This document shows positions 1 to 8,370 of a DNA stretch of 64,000 nt, in pieces. This stretch comes from CAVDRM01 sp963611355 (lineage in GTDB: Bacteria > Bacillota > Clostridia > Christensenellales > Aristaeellaceae). A program made the translations under genes and the position numbers. The notes under the pieces were generated by a model that had not been told where the DNA came from, ran no database searches, and worked only from the letters and a program-made list of their open reading frames with translations. Every line of letters begins with the position of its first letter. The stretch's first letter is position 1. The stretch covers positions 1 to 64,000 of the forward strand of contig CAVDRM010000006.1 of NCBI GenBank assembly GCA_963611355.1. The letters are read 5' to 3'.

Positions 1-2
1 TT

Positions 3-169
3 TTAAGGCAGCACCGCACAAATGAGGGGCACGATAAATCGTGAATTTTGTGTCAGATACGATTGCAAAAATCGATGGTTTACTGGATGTAAATCGAGAT
101 TTTTGCAAGAAGTAGATGGCGCAAAAGGCACATTTTTGCGAGTCGCCGAATTGTGCGGTGATGCCTTAA
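3..169. mobile_element. MITE-like element, copy A, flanked by TTAA
   Basis: A 163-bp element plus duplicated TTAA (3-6 and 166-169). Terminal inverted repeats of 15 bp, 7-21 and 151-165, match at 14 positions. Inside are hairpin-forming repeats at 30-43, 63-73 with 98-108, and 120-126 with 134-140. It encodes no transposase. All 167 bases, TTAA included, are the same as at 20070-20236. The target gene of this copy lies beyond the window edge or is non-coding. Confidence 0.85.
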
Positions 170-550
170 ATTTTCCGTCTATAAAAACGCCCCGATATGA
201 GAAAATACAGTATGCAAGTGTGAATTTTTGGTTCTTCACGGAAAGCTAGGGAAAAGGGATTACAAAAAGAGCATAGAAGACATCTCCCTGCCGCCATCAC
301 ACGACCAGAGAGGAAGTCAAGCTATATTGCTTAAAACTTGAAATTTGAAAATTTGTTTGTGAATTTGTTCTGCAAGAGGGGTATACATTCGCTGAAAAAT
401 ATGGTATAATTAAAATTGCAGTCCAAGCCTCAGGTATCTCAGGTGTTCCTCCCTTGGTTGAGCCAATCGTCCATCGACGGCAGCAAAGCCCACGGAAACA
501 ACTGGAATCATCGGTCGGTTTGGCAAAAAACAAATTGGAGGAATTTTACC
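170..550. other. Non-coding stretch before the zinc-ribbon gene
   Basis: About 380 bp without a convincing gene. It is AT-rich at 305-420 and holds only the promoter at 382-410 and a leader of about 130 nt to the zinc-ribbon gene. Short open frames here have no ribosome site or recognisable protein. I see no terminator or known riboswitch. Confidence 0.5.
382..410 (+). promoter_or_regulatory. Promoter of the zinc-ribbon gene
   Basis: TATACA (382-387), 17-bp spacer, TATAAT (405-410). The -10 is perfect, the -35 matches four of six. It faces the gene at 551. Confidence 0.6.
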
Positions 551-850
551 ATGTATCAGGACAAGATCCTCACCTGCCGTGAGTGCGGTCAGGAATTCAC
601 CTTTACCGCGTCCGAGCAGGCATTCTACGCCGAAAAGGGCTTCCAGAACGAGCCCGGTCGCTGCCCCGCTTGCCGCGCTGCCCGCCGTGCCAACGGCGGC
701 GCCCGTCCGGCGAACAACGGCGAACGCGAAATGCACGAAGTGATCTGCGATGGTTGTGGCTGCACCACACAGGTTCCCTTCCAGCCCCGCGGCGACCGTC
801 CCGTCTACTGCCGTGACTGCTTCGCCAAGATGCGTTCACAGCGTTATTGA
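551..850 (+). CDS. Double zinc-ribbon protein (CxxC-x17-CxxC)
   Basis: 99 aa. Two zinc-binding modules are visible. The first (residues 5-42) has C9-x2-C12 and C38-x2-C41 and resembles the probable zinc-ribbon family PF13451. The second has C66-x2-C69, 17 residues, then C87-x2-C90, the spacing that defines the CxxC-x17-CxxC domain. The linker between them is rich in Ala, Asn and Arg. ATG at 551 follows a GGAGG about 9 nt upstream; an open frame continues further upstream but is not needed. Monocistronic: own promoter at 382 and terminator at 870. A nucleic-acid or protein-binding role is plausible; the real function is not known. Confidence 0.85.
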   Translation: MYQDKILTCRECGQEFTFTASEQAFYAEKGFQNEPGRCPACRAARRANGGARPANNGEREMHEVICDGCGCTTQVPFQPRGDRPVYCRDCFAKMRSQRY

Positions 851-869
851 TTGAGCAGTAAATAACCTT

Positions 870-906
870 CAGGCCGCTTGTTTGAAAAGACAGGCGGCCT
901 GTTTTT
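870..906 (+). terminator. Rho-independent terminator of the zinc-ribbon gene
   Basis: Eight-bp stem 870-877 with 894-901, followed by five T. Confidence 0.85.
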
Positions 907-920
907 CAGGGATTGCATAC

Positions 921-950
921 TTTACACTGAGCGCTTCAATATGGTATAAT
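921..950 (+). promoter_or_regulatory. Promoter of yaaK-recR-rmuC
   Basis: TTTACA (921-926), 18-bp spacer, TATAAT (945-950). The leader to yaaK is about 90 nt and contains a two-part hairpin (see 973-1015). Confidence 0.7.
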
Positions 951-972
951 GCTTTGGAAGGCAAAGCGAATG

Positions 973-1015
973 CTGTCCTGCTTAAGGGCGCGGCCGATGA
1001 TTGCCGGCAGGACAG
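973..1015 (+). promoter_or_regulatory. Structured 5' leader upstream of yaaK
   Basis: A 9-bp stem (973-981 with 1007-1015) encloses a second 4-bp stem (991-994 with 1003-1006), stacked on the 3' side, with a one-sided 9-nt bulge. It ends about 15 nt before the ribosome site of yaaK. No known riboswitch class was recognised and no U-tract follows, so it is not a terminator. Confidence 0.4.
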
Positions 1016-1047
1016 ATGAAGATGAAATTCAGGAGGATTTTTAATTT

Positions 1048-1386
1048 ATGCGAGGCGGAAATTTCGGAGGCTTCGGCGGAGCGAATATGCAGCAGCTGAT
1101 GCGTCAGGCGCAAAAGATGCAGGAGAAGATGACACAGGCTCAGGAAGAACTGGACGCACGGGAGTATGAAGCCAGCGCGGGCGGCGGTATGGTGACCTGC
1201 AAGGTCTCCGGCAAGCGCGAGATTCTTTCTTTGACTATTAAGCCGGAGGCCGTTGACCCCGATGATGTGGAAATGCTTCAGGATATGATTATGGCGGCTG
1301 TCAATGAAGCGCTCCGTACCGGCGAAAAGACCCGTGAGGAGGTCATGGGCAGCATGGCGCCGGCCGGTATGGGCGGGCTGTTCTGA
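1048..1386 (+). CDS. yaaK: YbaB/EbfC nucleoid-associated protein
   Basis: 112 aa, usual length for the family. A Gly/Phe/Asn-rich start is followed by the Met/Gln-rich helix around residues 15-35 and the conserved core with YEASAGGGMV and IKPEAVDPDDVEMLQDM, then a Gly-Met-rich tail. YbaB-family dimers bind DNA and are normally encoded between dnaX and recR. Here recR follows 7 bp downstream, but no dnaX precedes it: the gene has its own promoter and leader. GGAGG lies about 8 nt before the ATG. Confidence 0.93.
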   Translation: MRGGNFGGFGGANMQQLMRQAQKMQEKMTQAQEELDAREYEASAGGGMVTCKVSGKREILSLTIKPEAVDPDDVEMLQDMIMAAVNEALRTGEKTREEVMGSMAPAGMGGLF

Positions 1387-1393
1387 GGGTTTT

Positions 1394-1993
1394 ATGCAGA
1401 CACAGGTAGAGCCGATTGAACGTATGGCGGCGCAGCTGGCGCGGCTTCCGGGCATCGGCAGAAAAACGGCGCAGCGCTTGGCCTATCATATCGTATCGCT
1501 GCCGCAGGAGCAGGTGCATGAGCTGGCTGCGGCGATATGGCAGGGGAAAAAGGCTGTCCGCTTCTGTGCGCGATGCGGAAATTATACGCAGGCTGAGCTG
1601 TGCGCTGTCTGCGCAGATGAGGAGCGGCACAACGGACAGCTTTGCGTGGTGCGTGATCCGCGGGATGTCGCCGCGCTGGAGCGGATGCAGGATTTTAAGG
1701 GCTTGTATCATGTGCTGGGCGGCACTTTGTCGCCTATGAACGGGATCGGACCTGATGATATCCGCATTCGGGAGCTGCTGACACGGCTGGCGGAGGAAAA
1801 AATCGACGAGGTTATTCTGGCAACAAATCCGGACATTGAGGGCGAGGCGACAGCAGCCTACATTGCCCGTTTAATCAAGCCGATGGGAGTCCGCGTGACG
1901 CGCATTGCGCACGGCGTTCCGGTCGGCAGCGATTTGGAATATGCCGACGAGGTGACGCTGGCCAAGGCGCTGGAGGGTCGAAGGGAATTGTAA
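1394..1993 (+). CDS. recR: Recombination mediator RecR
   Basis: 199 aa, full length. Order of parts: helix-hairpin-helix with LPGIGRKTAQRLA (18-30), four-Cys zinc finger (C58, C61, C70, C73), Toprim domain starting near residue 81 and the C-terminal IAHGVPVGSDLEYAD motif. RecR acts with RecF/RecO to load RecA at gaps. ATG at 1394 is chosen because an upstream in-frame extension would overlap yaaK by 80 bp and has no homology to the family. Coupled between yaaK and rmuC. Confidence 0.96.
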   Translation: MQTQVEPIERMAAQLARLPGIGRKTAQRLAYHIVSLPQEQVHELAAAIWQGKKAVRFCARCGNYTQAELCAVCADEERHNGQLCVVRDPRDVAALERMQDFKGLYHVLGGTLSPMNGIGPDDIRIRELLTRLAEEKIDEVILATNPDIEGEATAAYIARLIKPMGVRVTRIAHGVPVGSDLEYADEVTLAKALEGRREL

Positions 1994-1998
1994 AACAG

Positions 1999-3378
1999 AT
2001 GAGCGAACTCATGGAGCTTGCGCGGGAAAATACGGAAGTCCTGCTCATTTTGCTGTTTTTTCTGAGCATCTTTTGCTTGATTTTTTTGATTTTGCTTTTG
2101 TCAAATCAAAAAAAGGAGAGGGCAAAGCGACGGCGGGAGCTGGATGCGCTCTTTCAAAACCTGAGTGCTGAAACCGAGCGTTCGTTGCGGCTGATTCCGT
2201 CACGCGAAGAATATCAGACCCAAATGTATCAAAGCACACAGCAGCTTCTTGGGCAGATGAACGAGCTGACACGAACAGAGCTGAATCGCTTTGACGCGCT
2301 GGATGCCCGCTTTGAACTGTTTACGCAGACGCATGAGGGAAGGCTTCGGGCACAGTCTCAGATGCTGGATGAAAAGCTGCGGCAGAGCGAGCAGCGCATT
2401 GAAAAAATGCGCGAAACACTGGAAAAAAGTGTTTCATCTCTTCAGACGGAAAACAGCCGGAAGCTGGATGAAATGCGGCAGACAGTGGATGAAAAGCTGC
2501 ATTCAACGCTGGAAAAGCGGCTTGCCGAGAGCTTTCAGGTGGTTTCGGCACAACTTGATCAGGTCAGCAAAGGACTTGGCGAAATGCGCAGCTTGGCTAA
2601 CGGCGTAGGCGATTTAAAGCGTGTGCTGACCAATGTCAAAACGCGGGGCGTTTGGGGCGAAATGCAGCTCGGCGCGTTGCTTGAACAGGTGCTTGCCAAG
2701 AATCAGTATGATGAAAACGTCGCTGTCGTGCCGGGTTCGCAGCAGCGGGTGGAATTTGCCGTCCGTCTGCCGGGACGGGATGATGAAACGGTGTATCTTC
2801 CCATTGATGCCAAGTTTCCCGTAGAGGATTATGAACGGCTGCTGACGGCACATGAAAGCGGAACGCCTGAGCAGATTCAGGCAGCACAGAAGGCGTTGGA
2901 GGATGCGCTCCGCACAGAGGCCAAGCGAATTGCCTCCAAGTACATTGCACCGCCGCACACAACGGACTTTGCCGTGATGTTCCTGCCCACGGAAGGACTG
3001 TATGCGGAAGCACTTCGCAGCAGGGGGCTGGCAGAGGAACTGCAGGAAAAACAGCATATCCTGATTTCCGGGCCGATGACGCTGACAGCGCTGCTGACGA
3101 GCCTGCAGGTCGGCTTTCGGACACTGGCTATCGAAAAGCGCTCCGGCGAGGTATGGAAACTGCTGTCGGCAGTCAAGACGGATTTCTCCCGCTTTGCGGA
3201 GCTGCTGGACGCGGCACAGCAGAAAATGCGCATGGCCTCGGACAGCATTGAGAAAGCTACCTCCCGCTCGCATACCATCGAACGCAAGCTCCGCAAGGTG
3301 GAGGAGCTTGATGTTCATGAGGCGGCAGCCTATCTGGAAATGCCGACCGATGACGAGGAAGAAGGAGCTTCGCAATAA
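1999..3378 (+). CDS. rmuC: RmuC-family DNA recombination protein
   Basis: 459 aa. One N-terminal membrane segment (about residues 14-35) followed by a basic stretch, a long coiled coil (about 40-200, many heptads with Leu/Glu/Arg), then the RmuC nuclease-like core with VWGEMQLGALLEQVL and YLPIDAKFPVEDYERLL, where the Asp/Lys of DAKFP belong to the nuclease fold. RmuC limits inversion recombination at short repeats. Starts 5 bp after recR, so probably translated from the same message; a terminator follows at 3399. Confidence 0.93.
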   Translation: MSELMELARENTEVLLILLFFLSIFCLIFLILLLSNQKKERAKRRRELDALFQNLSAETERSLRLIPSREEYQTQMYQSTQQLLGQMNELTRTELNRFDALDARFELFTQTHEGRLRAQSQMLDEKLRQSEQRIEKMRETLEKSVSSLQTENSRKLDEMRQTVDEKLHSTLEKRLAESFQVVSAQLDQVSKGLGEMRSLANGVGDLKRVLTNVKTRGVWGEMQLGALLEQVLAKNQYDENVAVVPGSQQRVEFAVRLPGRDDETVYLPIDAKFPVEDYERLLTAHESGTPEQIQAAQKALEDALRTEAKRIASKYIAPPHTTDFAVMFLPTEGLYAEALRSRGLAEELQEKQHILISGPMTLTALLTSLQVGFRTLAIEKRSGEVWKLLSAVKTDFSRFAELLDAAQQKMRMASDSIEKATSRSHTIERKLRKVEELDVHEAAAYLEMPTDDEEEGASQ

Positions 3379-3398
3379 CCTATCATGCGTTCGGATAC

Positions 3399-3444
3399 AA
3401 AAAGCGGTTTTACAGTCGGATGCATTTGGAACATACCGCTTTTT
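3399..3444 (+). terminator. Terminator after rmuC
   Basis: Perfect 10-bp inverted repeat 3399-3408 with 3435-3444; the right arm ends in TTTTT. Loop of 26 nt is long. Confidence 0.6.
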
Positions 3445-3446
3445 AT

Positions 3447-3476
3447 ATGACATTGTGCTGCTCGGCGCGGCATAAT
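3447..3476 (+). promoter_or_regulatory. Promoter of the phasin-like gene
   Basis: ATGACA (3447-3452), 18-bp spacer, CATAAT (3471-3476), right behind the rmuC terminator. Confidence 0.5.
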
Positions 3477-3540
3477 ATCCTTGCGGTCAGGCGTGCTTTG
3501 ACCGCCGCTCACAGCTTATTGTGCGAAAGGAGCATGAAGC

Positions 3541-4080
3541 ATGGATCAAATCAGCTCGGAACTGAAAAAAATCTTGATGGCTGGTATCGGTGCGGTTTCA
3601 ACGGGCGTTGAGAAATCGCAGCAGGTAATCAGCCAGCTTGCGGAGAAGGGCGAACAGACCTATGAGCAGGCAAAGGTGCTTTCGCAAAAGGCAGCCGTTC
3701 AGGTCAAGAAAGCCTATGACGACAGCGGATTGGCGGATTTCTTTTCCAGCAAGGTCAAAAAGGAAACCATTGCGGAAGACCTTGAATCACTCCCTGCGGA
3801 AGATTTAACTTGGCTGCGCGACCAGCTTGACCAGCTCATCGAAATGAAGCAGGCCGAGGAAGCATTGAAAAAAGTCTCAGAGCCTGACACGGAGGCAAAG
3901 GCTGAAGCACAGGCAGCGGAAAAGGAACCCGGCGAAGAAGCCGAAGCGGATGAACAGACAGAACCGACAGACGAAACTTTGACAGAAGCCGAAATTCAAG
4001 CCACAGCTGATACGAAGCCCGAAATTGAAGCACATAACGAAACCGAATCCTCCGAAGAGGATGAGGGCAGAAAAGAATAA
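3541..4080 (+). CDS. Phasin-like helical protein with acidic tail
   Basis: 179 aa, function unknown. Residues 1-75 are amphipathic helix (GVEKSQQVISQLAEKGEQ type), similar in style to phasin or polyhydroxyalkanoate-granule coat proteins. Residues 76-105 form a short second helical part, and 110-179 are a low-complexity acidic tail of Glu, Ala, Thr and Asp. No membrane segment or signal. Own promoter upstream. The tail is probably disordered. A surface-coat or scaffold role is only suggested by the helix pattern. Confidence 0.6.
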   Translation: MDQISSELKKILMAGIGAVSTGVEKSQQVISQLAEKGEQTYEQAKVLSQKAAVQVKKAYDDSGLADFFSSKVKKETIAEDLESLPAEDLTWLRDQLDQLIEMKQAEEALKKVSEPDTEAKAEAQAAEKEPGEEAEADEQTEPTDETLTEAEIQATADTKPEIEAHNETESSEEDEGRKE

Positions 4081-4105
4081 TATCATACAATCAAGAAAGA
4101 CAACA

Positions 4106-4137
4106 CCCGATGAGCAAATGCAGCTTGTCGGGCTTTT
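4106..4137 (+). terminator. Terminator between convergent genes
   Basis: Stem CCCGA (4106-4110) with TCGGG (4128-4132), some pairing inside, then CTTTT. Lies between the phasin-like gene and the minus-strand HD gene. Confidence 0.45.
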
Positions 4138-4145
4138 AAGACGCT

Positions 4146-4733
4146 TTATTCAATCATATGCTGCTTTGTTTCCATTCGGCCGAAAACCTTCTGCGCCAGT
4201 TCGGTGTATTCCTTGTAAGCCGGATATGCACTCAGGCTGTTGAAGCATTTCATTAAGGATAAATAATACCATGCATGCATGGATGAATCAGTGATGGTGA
4301 AGCGCTGCCAGAATTGACTGCCGAGTATCGATAAATCACGATGAATGGCTCTCAGATTGGAAAGCTTATCACCCAGCGCAATCATTTTTATCGGCTTTGA
4401 TGCGTTGGAAAGCCGGTTCAGTGTTTCCTGCTTTCGCAGCTGCCATGTTTCGGAAGCGGGCAGATTTTCACGTTTGTTTTCGCTTTCGGAAGCGACATAG
4501 GCCGCTACGGTCGTCCCGAATTCCCTTTCTATATCCTGTCGCGTGCGGCCGGTATCCTCAATCACATCATGCAGTATGGCTGCGGCAAGAACCTCTTCGT
4601 TCTGCGTCATGCTCGCCACGATTGCGGCAGCCTCCATCGGATGGACGATATAGGGAATGTTCGTGCCCTTCCGAAGCTGGCCGGCATGTGCATCCACTGC
4701 ATATTGAATGGCGCGGTTAAACAGCGTTCCCAT
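4146..4733 (-). CDS. Stand-alone HD hydrolase, small alarmone hydrolase type
   Basis: 195 aa. Residues 1-130 show the RelA/SpoT-type HD fold: H31 in YIVHPMEA, HD at 55-56 with the ED pair at 59-60 (ILHDVIEDT), and the GDKLSNLRAIHRD motif near 120-132. No synthetase, TGS or ACT domain is present, so only hydrolysis of (p)ppGpp or a related nucleotide is expected. Start: the ATG at 4733 sits 7 nt behind GGAGG; a GTG 18 nt further up would place that GGAGG inside the gene. Substrate is inferred from the family. Confidence 0.8.
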   Translation of the reverse strand: MGTLFNRAIQYAVDAHAGQLRKGTNIPYIVHPMEAAAIVASMTQNEEVLAAAILHDVIEDTGRTRQDIEREFGTTVAAYVASESENKRENLPASETWQLRKQETLNRLSNASKPIKMIALGDKLSNLRAIHRDLSILGSQFWQRFTITDSSMHAWYYLSLMKCFNSLSAYPAYKEYTELAQKVFGRMETKQHMIE

Positions 4734-4799
4734 CGTATGTCCTCCAATCACTTTTGATTGAGCAGCCCTTTTGAAGCAAGCATAAACTTATTAAGCGCT

Positions 4800-5933
4800 T
4801 TACAAATTCAATGCCTCGTACACGAGGTCACGGATATGGGGATGCACCTCAAAGTACACGGTGTTATAACCGCGAACATGCTGTGCATGGAACAGAGAGA
4901 GATGATTTTTGGGGTCAACCAGTGAATAAGCGCCCGCTGCACCGTCCCAGCCGAATTCTCCGATGGGTGATTTTGCGTTTTTTACGGAAGGATTAACCAT
5001 CACACGGACACCGAGACCATAGCTGTAGCCGCAACTCGTGCGGGAAAAGGAAGCCTTGCTTTTTTCGCTCATCAGCTGCGGCGTACTGAGCAGAGCAATG
5101 CTCTCTTTCCTCAAAATGCGTTTTCCTGTTTTGCCGACGCCTCCGCAGGCCAGCGCATCGGTCAGAAGCGCATAATCCTCGACACCGCCAATCAGCCCCG
5201 CGCCGCCGCTTTCGTAATTCGGCGCCAGAATATAGTTGTTGGCCGATGCGGTCAGTGTTGTTGTTCCTTTGACTTCATCCCGCAGATACAAGGCGCACAT
5301 CCGCCGCATTCGGCTTTCTGTCCGTTCAAAGCCGATATCTGAAATGCCGAGCGGTTCAAAGATCTGCTCCTTTAAGTATTTACCGAAAGTTCGGCCGGAG
5401 ACGACCTCGATAATGGCAGCCAAAACATCATGCGACAGGCTGTAGCGATAATCCGTGCCGGGGTCAAAGCCAAGCGGCTTGTGCGCGATTGCGTCAACAA
5501 TCTGCTGTGTGGTCGCCTCGGAACCGTAGGCCTCCTTGGCATTCAGAATGGCCTTTGCCTGAATGTCATAGTCAAGACCGCTCTGCATACTCATCAGGTG
5601 GCGGACGGTCATCACAGTCCGCGCCGCCCGCGTGATGTCCCCATCCGCAACAGTCAGCATGGTAAAGGCGGGCAGATAGCGATAGACGGGGTCATCCAGC
5701 CCCATCAGCCCCTGTTCAATGAGCTGCATGGCCGCCACACAGGTGAACAGCTTTGTGGCGGAAAAAAAGAAATAGGTCTCATGCCCGTTCATCGGTTTGA
5801 TCTTTGCGTCATCGGAAAAGCCGTGATAGTGCCGATGCACTATTGCATGATTCCGGCAGACCATACAATCACAGGCCGGAATTCCGATTTTTTCAAGAGA
5901 ATCCAGATATGCGTCTAAGGCTTCAAAGCCCAC
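4800..5933 (-). CDS. SxxK serine hydrolase (beta-lactamase class C superfamily)
   Basis: 377 aa. The catalytic SxxK tetrad is SATK at 58-61, the Tyr motif is YSL at 164-166 (class C enzymes have YxN). No signal peptide, so the protein is likely cytoplasmic, as in the esterase-like branch of the family. GTG at 5933 is preferred: AAAGGAG lies 8 nt upstream, and a longer reading would overlap the gene before it. It ends a minus-strand group with two small membrane-type proteins. Substrate not predictable; true beta-lactamase activity is unlikely. Confidence 0.75.
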   Translation of the reverse strand: MGFEALDAYLDSLEKIGIPACDCMVCRNHAIVHRHYHGFSDDAKIKPMNGHETYFFFSATKLFTCVAAMQLIEQGLMGLDDPVYRYLPAFTMLTVADGDITRAARTVMTVRHLMSMQSGLDYDIQAKAILNAKEAYGSEATTQQIVDAIAHKPLGFDPGTDYRYSLSHDVLAAIIEVVSGRTFGKYLKEQIFEPLGISDIGFERTESRMRRMCALYLRDEVKGTTTLTASANNYILAPNYESGGAGLIGGVEDYALLTDALACGGVGKTGKRILRKESIALLSTPQLMSEKSKASFSRTSCGYSYGLGVRVMVNPSVKNAKSPIGEFGWDGAAGAYSLVDPKNHLSLFHAQHVRGYNTVYFEVHPHIRDLVYEALNL

Positions 5934-5946
5934 CGTGCTCACTCCT

Positions 5947-6459
5947 TTATAATTTTTGCACCTCACCGGGCAGAATGCCGTGCGAGACGGCCGCATTTTT
6001 TGAAAACCGCTCTGCATTCAAGCCACGCAGTGATTTCAGCCTTTCTGTCCGTCCTGCGATGCGCAGCGCCGTCAGCGAACGGCTTTTATATTTGTCCATC
6101 AGCATACGCACACCGACGGCGGACGGAATAGCAGCGGCCAAACCGCCCACAGCACCGGCCGCTGTGCCGATGCCGAGCGCCGCGCCGGTCTTCAGCATCC
6201 GGAAGGTCGCATCGCTGAGCGCGTGCTTCTGCTCTTTTTTGCCCATGATGACCTTCATCTGCTCTGTTACTGCAATGACGGCAAAAGGAAGTGCAACGCT
6301 GACGGCATCCAAGGTGTCTGCTGCAATGTCGGTATCGTTCAAAAGCCCCAAATCCACGGCGACATTGTCCGCATAGGAAAGCCCCGCCGTGACTGCGTCC
6401 ACCAGCGTATCACGACGCCGCTTCTTATATTTCTCAACCAGCGCACGGTAGTCTGCCAT
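5947..6459 (-). CDS. Unknown protein with hydrophobic Gly/Ala-rich middle
   Basis: 170 aa, not recognised. A basic N-terminus (KKRRR, about 12-16) is followed by a hydrophobic stretch at about 52-70 and a Gly/Ala-rich one at about 92-112 (GIGTAAGAVGG) that could insert in a membrane. The C-terminal 50 residues are basic. It lies 16 bp behind the gene at 6476 and 13 bp before the serine hydrolase, so the three are probably one operon. Confidence 0.6.
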   Translation of the reverse strand: MADYRALVEKYKKRRRDTLVDAVTAGLSYADNVAVDLGLLNDTDIAADTLDAVSVALPFAVIAVTEQMKVIMGKKEQKHALSDATFRMLKTGAALGIGTAAGAVGGLAAAIPSAVGVRMLMDKYKSRSLTALRIAGRTERLKSLRGLNAERFSKNAAVSHGILPGEVQKL

Positions 6460-6475
6460 ACCTGCCTCCGTTAGG

Positions 6476-6985
6476 TTATTTCAGAAAATAGCGCAGCAGG
6501 GTCACCGCAATCCATGCGCCGGCGGCAATGCCGACCAGCCATGTGGCCTGCCGCAAAAGCCCTGTGAAGCCCTCCACCTTTTTGACCTTTTTATCCGCTA
6601 CGGCCTTTTGAAGCTGATGAAGCAGCTTGGTTAATTGCTCCAATTGGCGGGCGTTCTCCGTCTGCCGCTCGTCCAAAGAGTGAAGCTTTTCTTTCATTTG
6701 TTCACGGTCGATGGTCTGCTGAGCGGAAATGTCATTGACCGCCCGATGCAGCTCGGCCTGGTCATCGCTGAGCCCCTCGGCGACTAAGGTCATTTCGGAG
6801 GTAAATTCCTCAACCAGCTGATTCAAATCGCGGTTTTTTACCGTGCCCAAAGCGCCGGAAAAGAAATCCTTGGCAGAGCCGATTAAGTCTTTTTTGACAG
6901 GCTTTTCAGAAATGCCGACAGCCTGCCGGGAAGCAGGCTGAATGTCGGCGGAAGGCATATCATTTTTGTCTTTTTGATTGTTCAT
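6476..6985 (-). CDS. Tail-anchored coiled-coil protein, unknown
   Basis: 169 aa, no family recognised. Residues 1-40 are polar, 41-135 are helical with a strong coiled coil at about 85-130 (repeated Glu/Gln/Leu heptads), and the last 22 residues form a single membrane segment (WLVGIAAGAWIAVTLL) with a short basic end. Topology suggests a cytoplasmic coil fixed to the membrane. It starts 8 bp after the PRPP synthetase gene and so shares its transcript. Confidence 0.6.
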   Translation of the reverse strand: MNNQKDKNDMPSADIQPASRQAVGISEKPVKKDLIGSAKDFFSGALGTVKNRDLNQLVEEFTSEMTLVAEGLSDDQAELHRAVNDISAQQTIDREQMKEKLHSLDERQTENARQLEQLTKLLHQLQKAVADKKVKKVEGFTGLLRQATWLVGIAAGAWIAVTLLRYFLK

Positions 6986-6993
6986 AGTATTTA

Positions 6994-8205
6994 TTAAACG
7001 AGGCTGATGCCGTTTTCCGCCTGCTCCGCCTTATAGCGCGTAACGAGACGCTGAATGCGGTCATAGGGCTGCAAAAGCTCGTGAATGGAGCGGTCGTGAT
7101 TCAGGGTGGCAATTAAGTGAGAAATATACTTGCTGAGATCGGCCTCAATGTACCACGGCGCGGCCAGCAGCTCAGGGGAGCGGTAAGTCACGTTCGAAGA
7201 AATTACGCGATACAGAAGACCGTCTTCGTATGCTTTATTGAAGGCGTCCAAGCCGTTGGTGAAGAAGGCAAATGTGGTAATGGCAATGATGCGGTTGGCC
7301 TTGCGCGCTTTCAGTTCTTTGGCAAGGTCGATGACGGAATCACCGGAGGAAATCATGTCGTCCACCACGAGAATGTCCTTGCCTTCAACGGAAGCGCCCA
7401 GATATTCATGCGCAACGATGGGGTTGCTGCCGTTGACGATGGTGGTATAGTCGCGGCGCTTGTAGAACATGCCAAGGTCAAGGGAAAGGACGGAGGAATA
7501 GTAGATGTTTCGGTTCATCGCACCCTCATCGGGGCTGACAATCATCGTACTGCTCTTATCAAGCTTTAAATCTTTAACATGGCGGCACAGCGCTTTCAGC
7601 ATTTGATAGGTCGGCATGACATTCTCAAAGCCGCTGGCTGGAATGGCGTTCTGCACGCGCGGGTCGTGTGCATCAAAGGTGATGATGTTATCGACACCCA
7701 TACGCACCAATTCCTGAAGCGCAACCGCACAGTCAAGGCTTTCGCGGGAGGTGCGGCGATGCTGACGGCTTTCATAGAGCATCGGCATGATGACGTTGAC
7801 GCGCTTGGCTTTGCCGGCAATGGCGGAAATGATGCGCTTTAAATCCTGATAATGGTCGTCGGGAGACATGGGGACATCCTGACCGTACATCTTATAGGTC
7901 TTGTTATGAGCGCAGACATCAACGATGATATAAATATCATAGCCGCGAACGCTCTCCTTGATAGCGCCCTTGGCCTCGCCTGTGCCAAAGCGAGGGCAGT
8001 ACGTCTTAATCAAAAAGGAATCGCGGCCGCGGCCGGTGGTCGTATAGAATTCTTCATCAGAGGTTTCCTGAAGGGTATGCCACTTTTGCAGCCAGTCGTT
8101 GACCTTTCTGCCCATTTCCTCACATCCGGACATGGCGATTACGCCGAGCGGACCTATCGGGATGTTGTTGATGTCATTGCTCCAGTCCGACAGAAAACGA
8201 TTCAT
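6994..8205 (-). CDS. Ribose-phosphate pyrophosphokinase family, long form
   Basis: 403 aa, about 85 longer than the usual 315-residue Prs. The ribose-5-phosphate/PRPP loop VVDDMISSGDS is at 280-290, and an RQHRR element at 147-151 matches the ATP-binding ARQDRK-type motif. FDAHD at 177-181 fits the metal-binding His/Asp segment. Extra length lies in the first 100 residues. Makes PRPP for nucleotide, His and Trp synthesis; whether this long form is the main Prs of the cell cannot be told here. Own promoter at 8245-8273; GGGAGG 11 nt ahead of the ATG. Confidence 0.85.
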   Translation of the reverse strand: MNRFLSDWSNDINNIPIGPLGVIAMSGCEEMGRKVNDWLQKWHTLQETSDEEFYTTTGRGRDSFLIKTYCPRFGTGEAKGAIKESVRGYDIYIIVDVCAHNKTYKMYGQDVPMSPDDHYQDLKRIISAIAGKAKRVNVIMPMLYESRQHRRTSRESLDCAVALQELVRMGVDNIITFDAHDPRVQNAIPASGFENVMPTYQMLKALCRHVKDLKLDKSSTMIVSPDEGAMNRNIYYSSVLSLDLGMFYKRRDYTTIVNGSNPIVAHEYLGASVEGKDILVVDDMISSGDSVIDLAKELKARKANRIIAITTFAFFTNGLDAFNKAYEDGLLYRVISSNVTYRSPELLAAPWYIEADLSKYISHLIATLNHDRSIHELLQPYDRIQRLVTRYKAEQAENGISLV

Positions 8206-8244
8206 TGCCTTTCATCCTCCCTGTAGCGTTCACTTTTCATCTGT

Positions 8245-8273
8245 ATTATACAACAAATTGAAATTTCTGAGAA
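8245..8273 (-). promoter_or_regulatory. Promoter of the PRPP synthetase operon
   Basis: Reading on the minus strand: TTCTCA (8273-8268), 17-bp spacer, TATAAT (8250-8245). Confidence 0.6.
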
Positions 8274-8324
8274 GAGCAAAAGCTGCATTTGTAAATTTTT
8301 ATTGATTTTTGCAGAAAAAACAGG

Positions 8325-8351
8325 GCCGTCACAATGAAAATCGCCCTGTTT
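8325..8351 (-). terminator. Terminator of the SDR gene
   Basis: Nine-bp stem 8343-8351 with 8328-8336 on the minus strand, followed by a run of six T (8330-8325). Confidence 0.8.
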
Positions 8352-8370
8352 ATGCCAATCTGCAAAAATA

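Noticed and set aside
22..249. Open frame through MITE copy A
   Set aside because: It runs through the terminal repeats of a mobile element, has no ribosome site, and copy B has the same start but another end.
951..1040. SRP RNA gene near yaaK-recR
   Set aside because: The GGAAGC-type apical loop and the domain IV helix of SRP RNA are not present.
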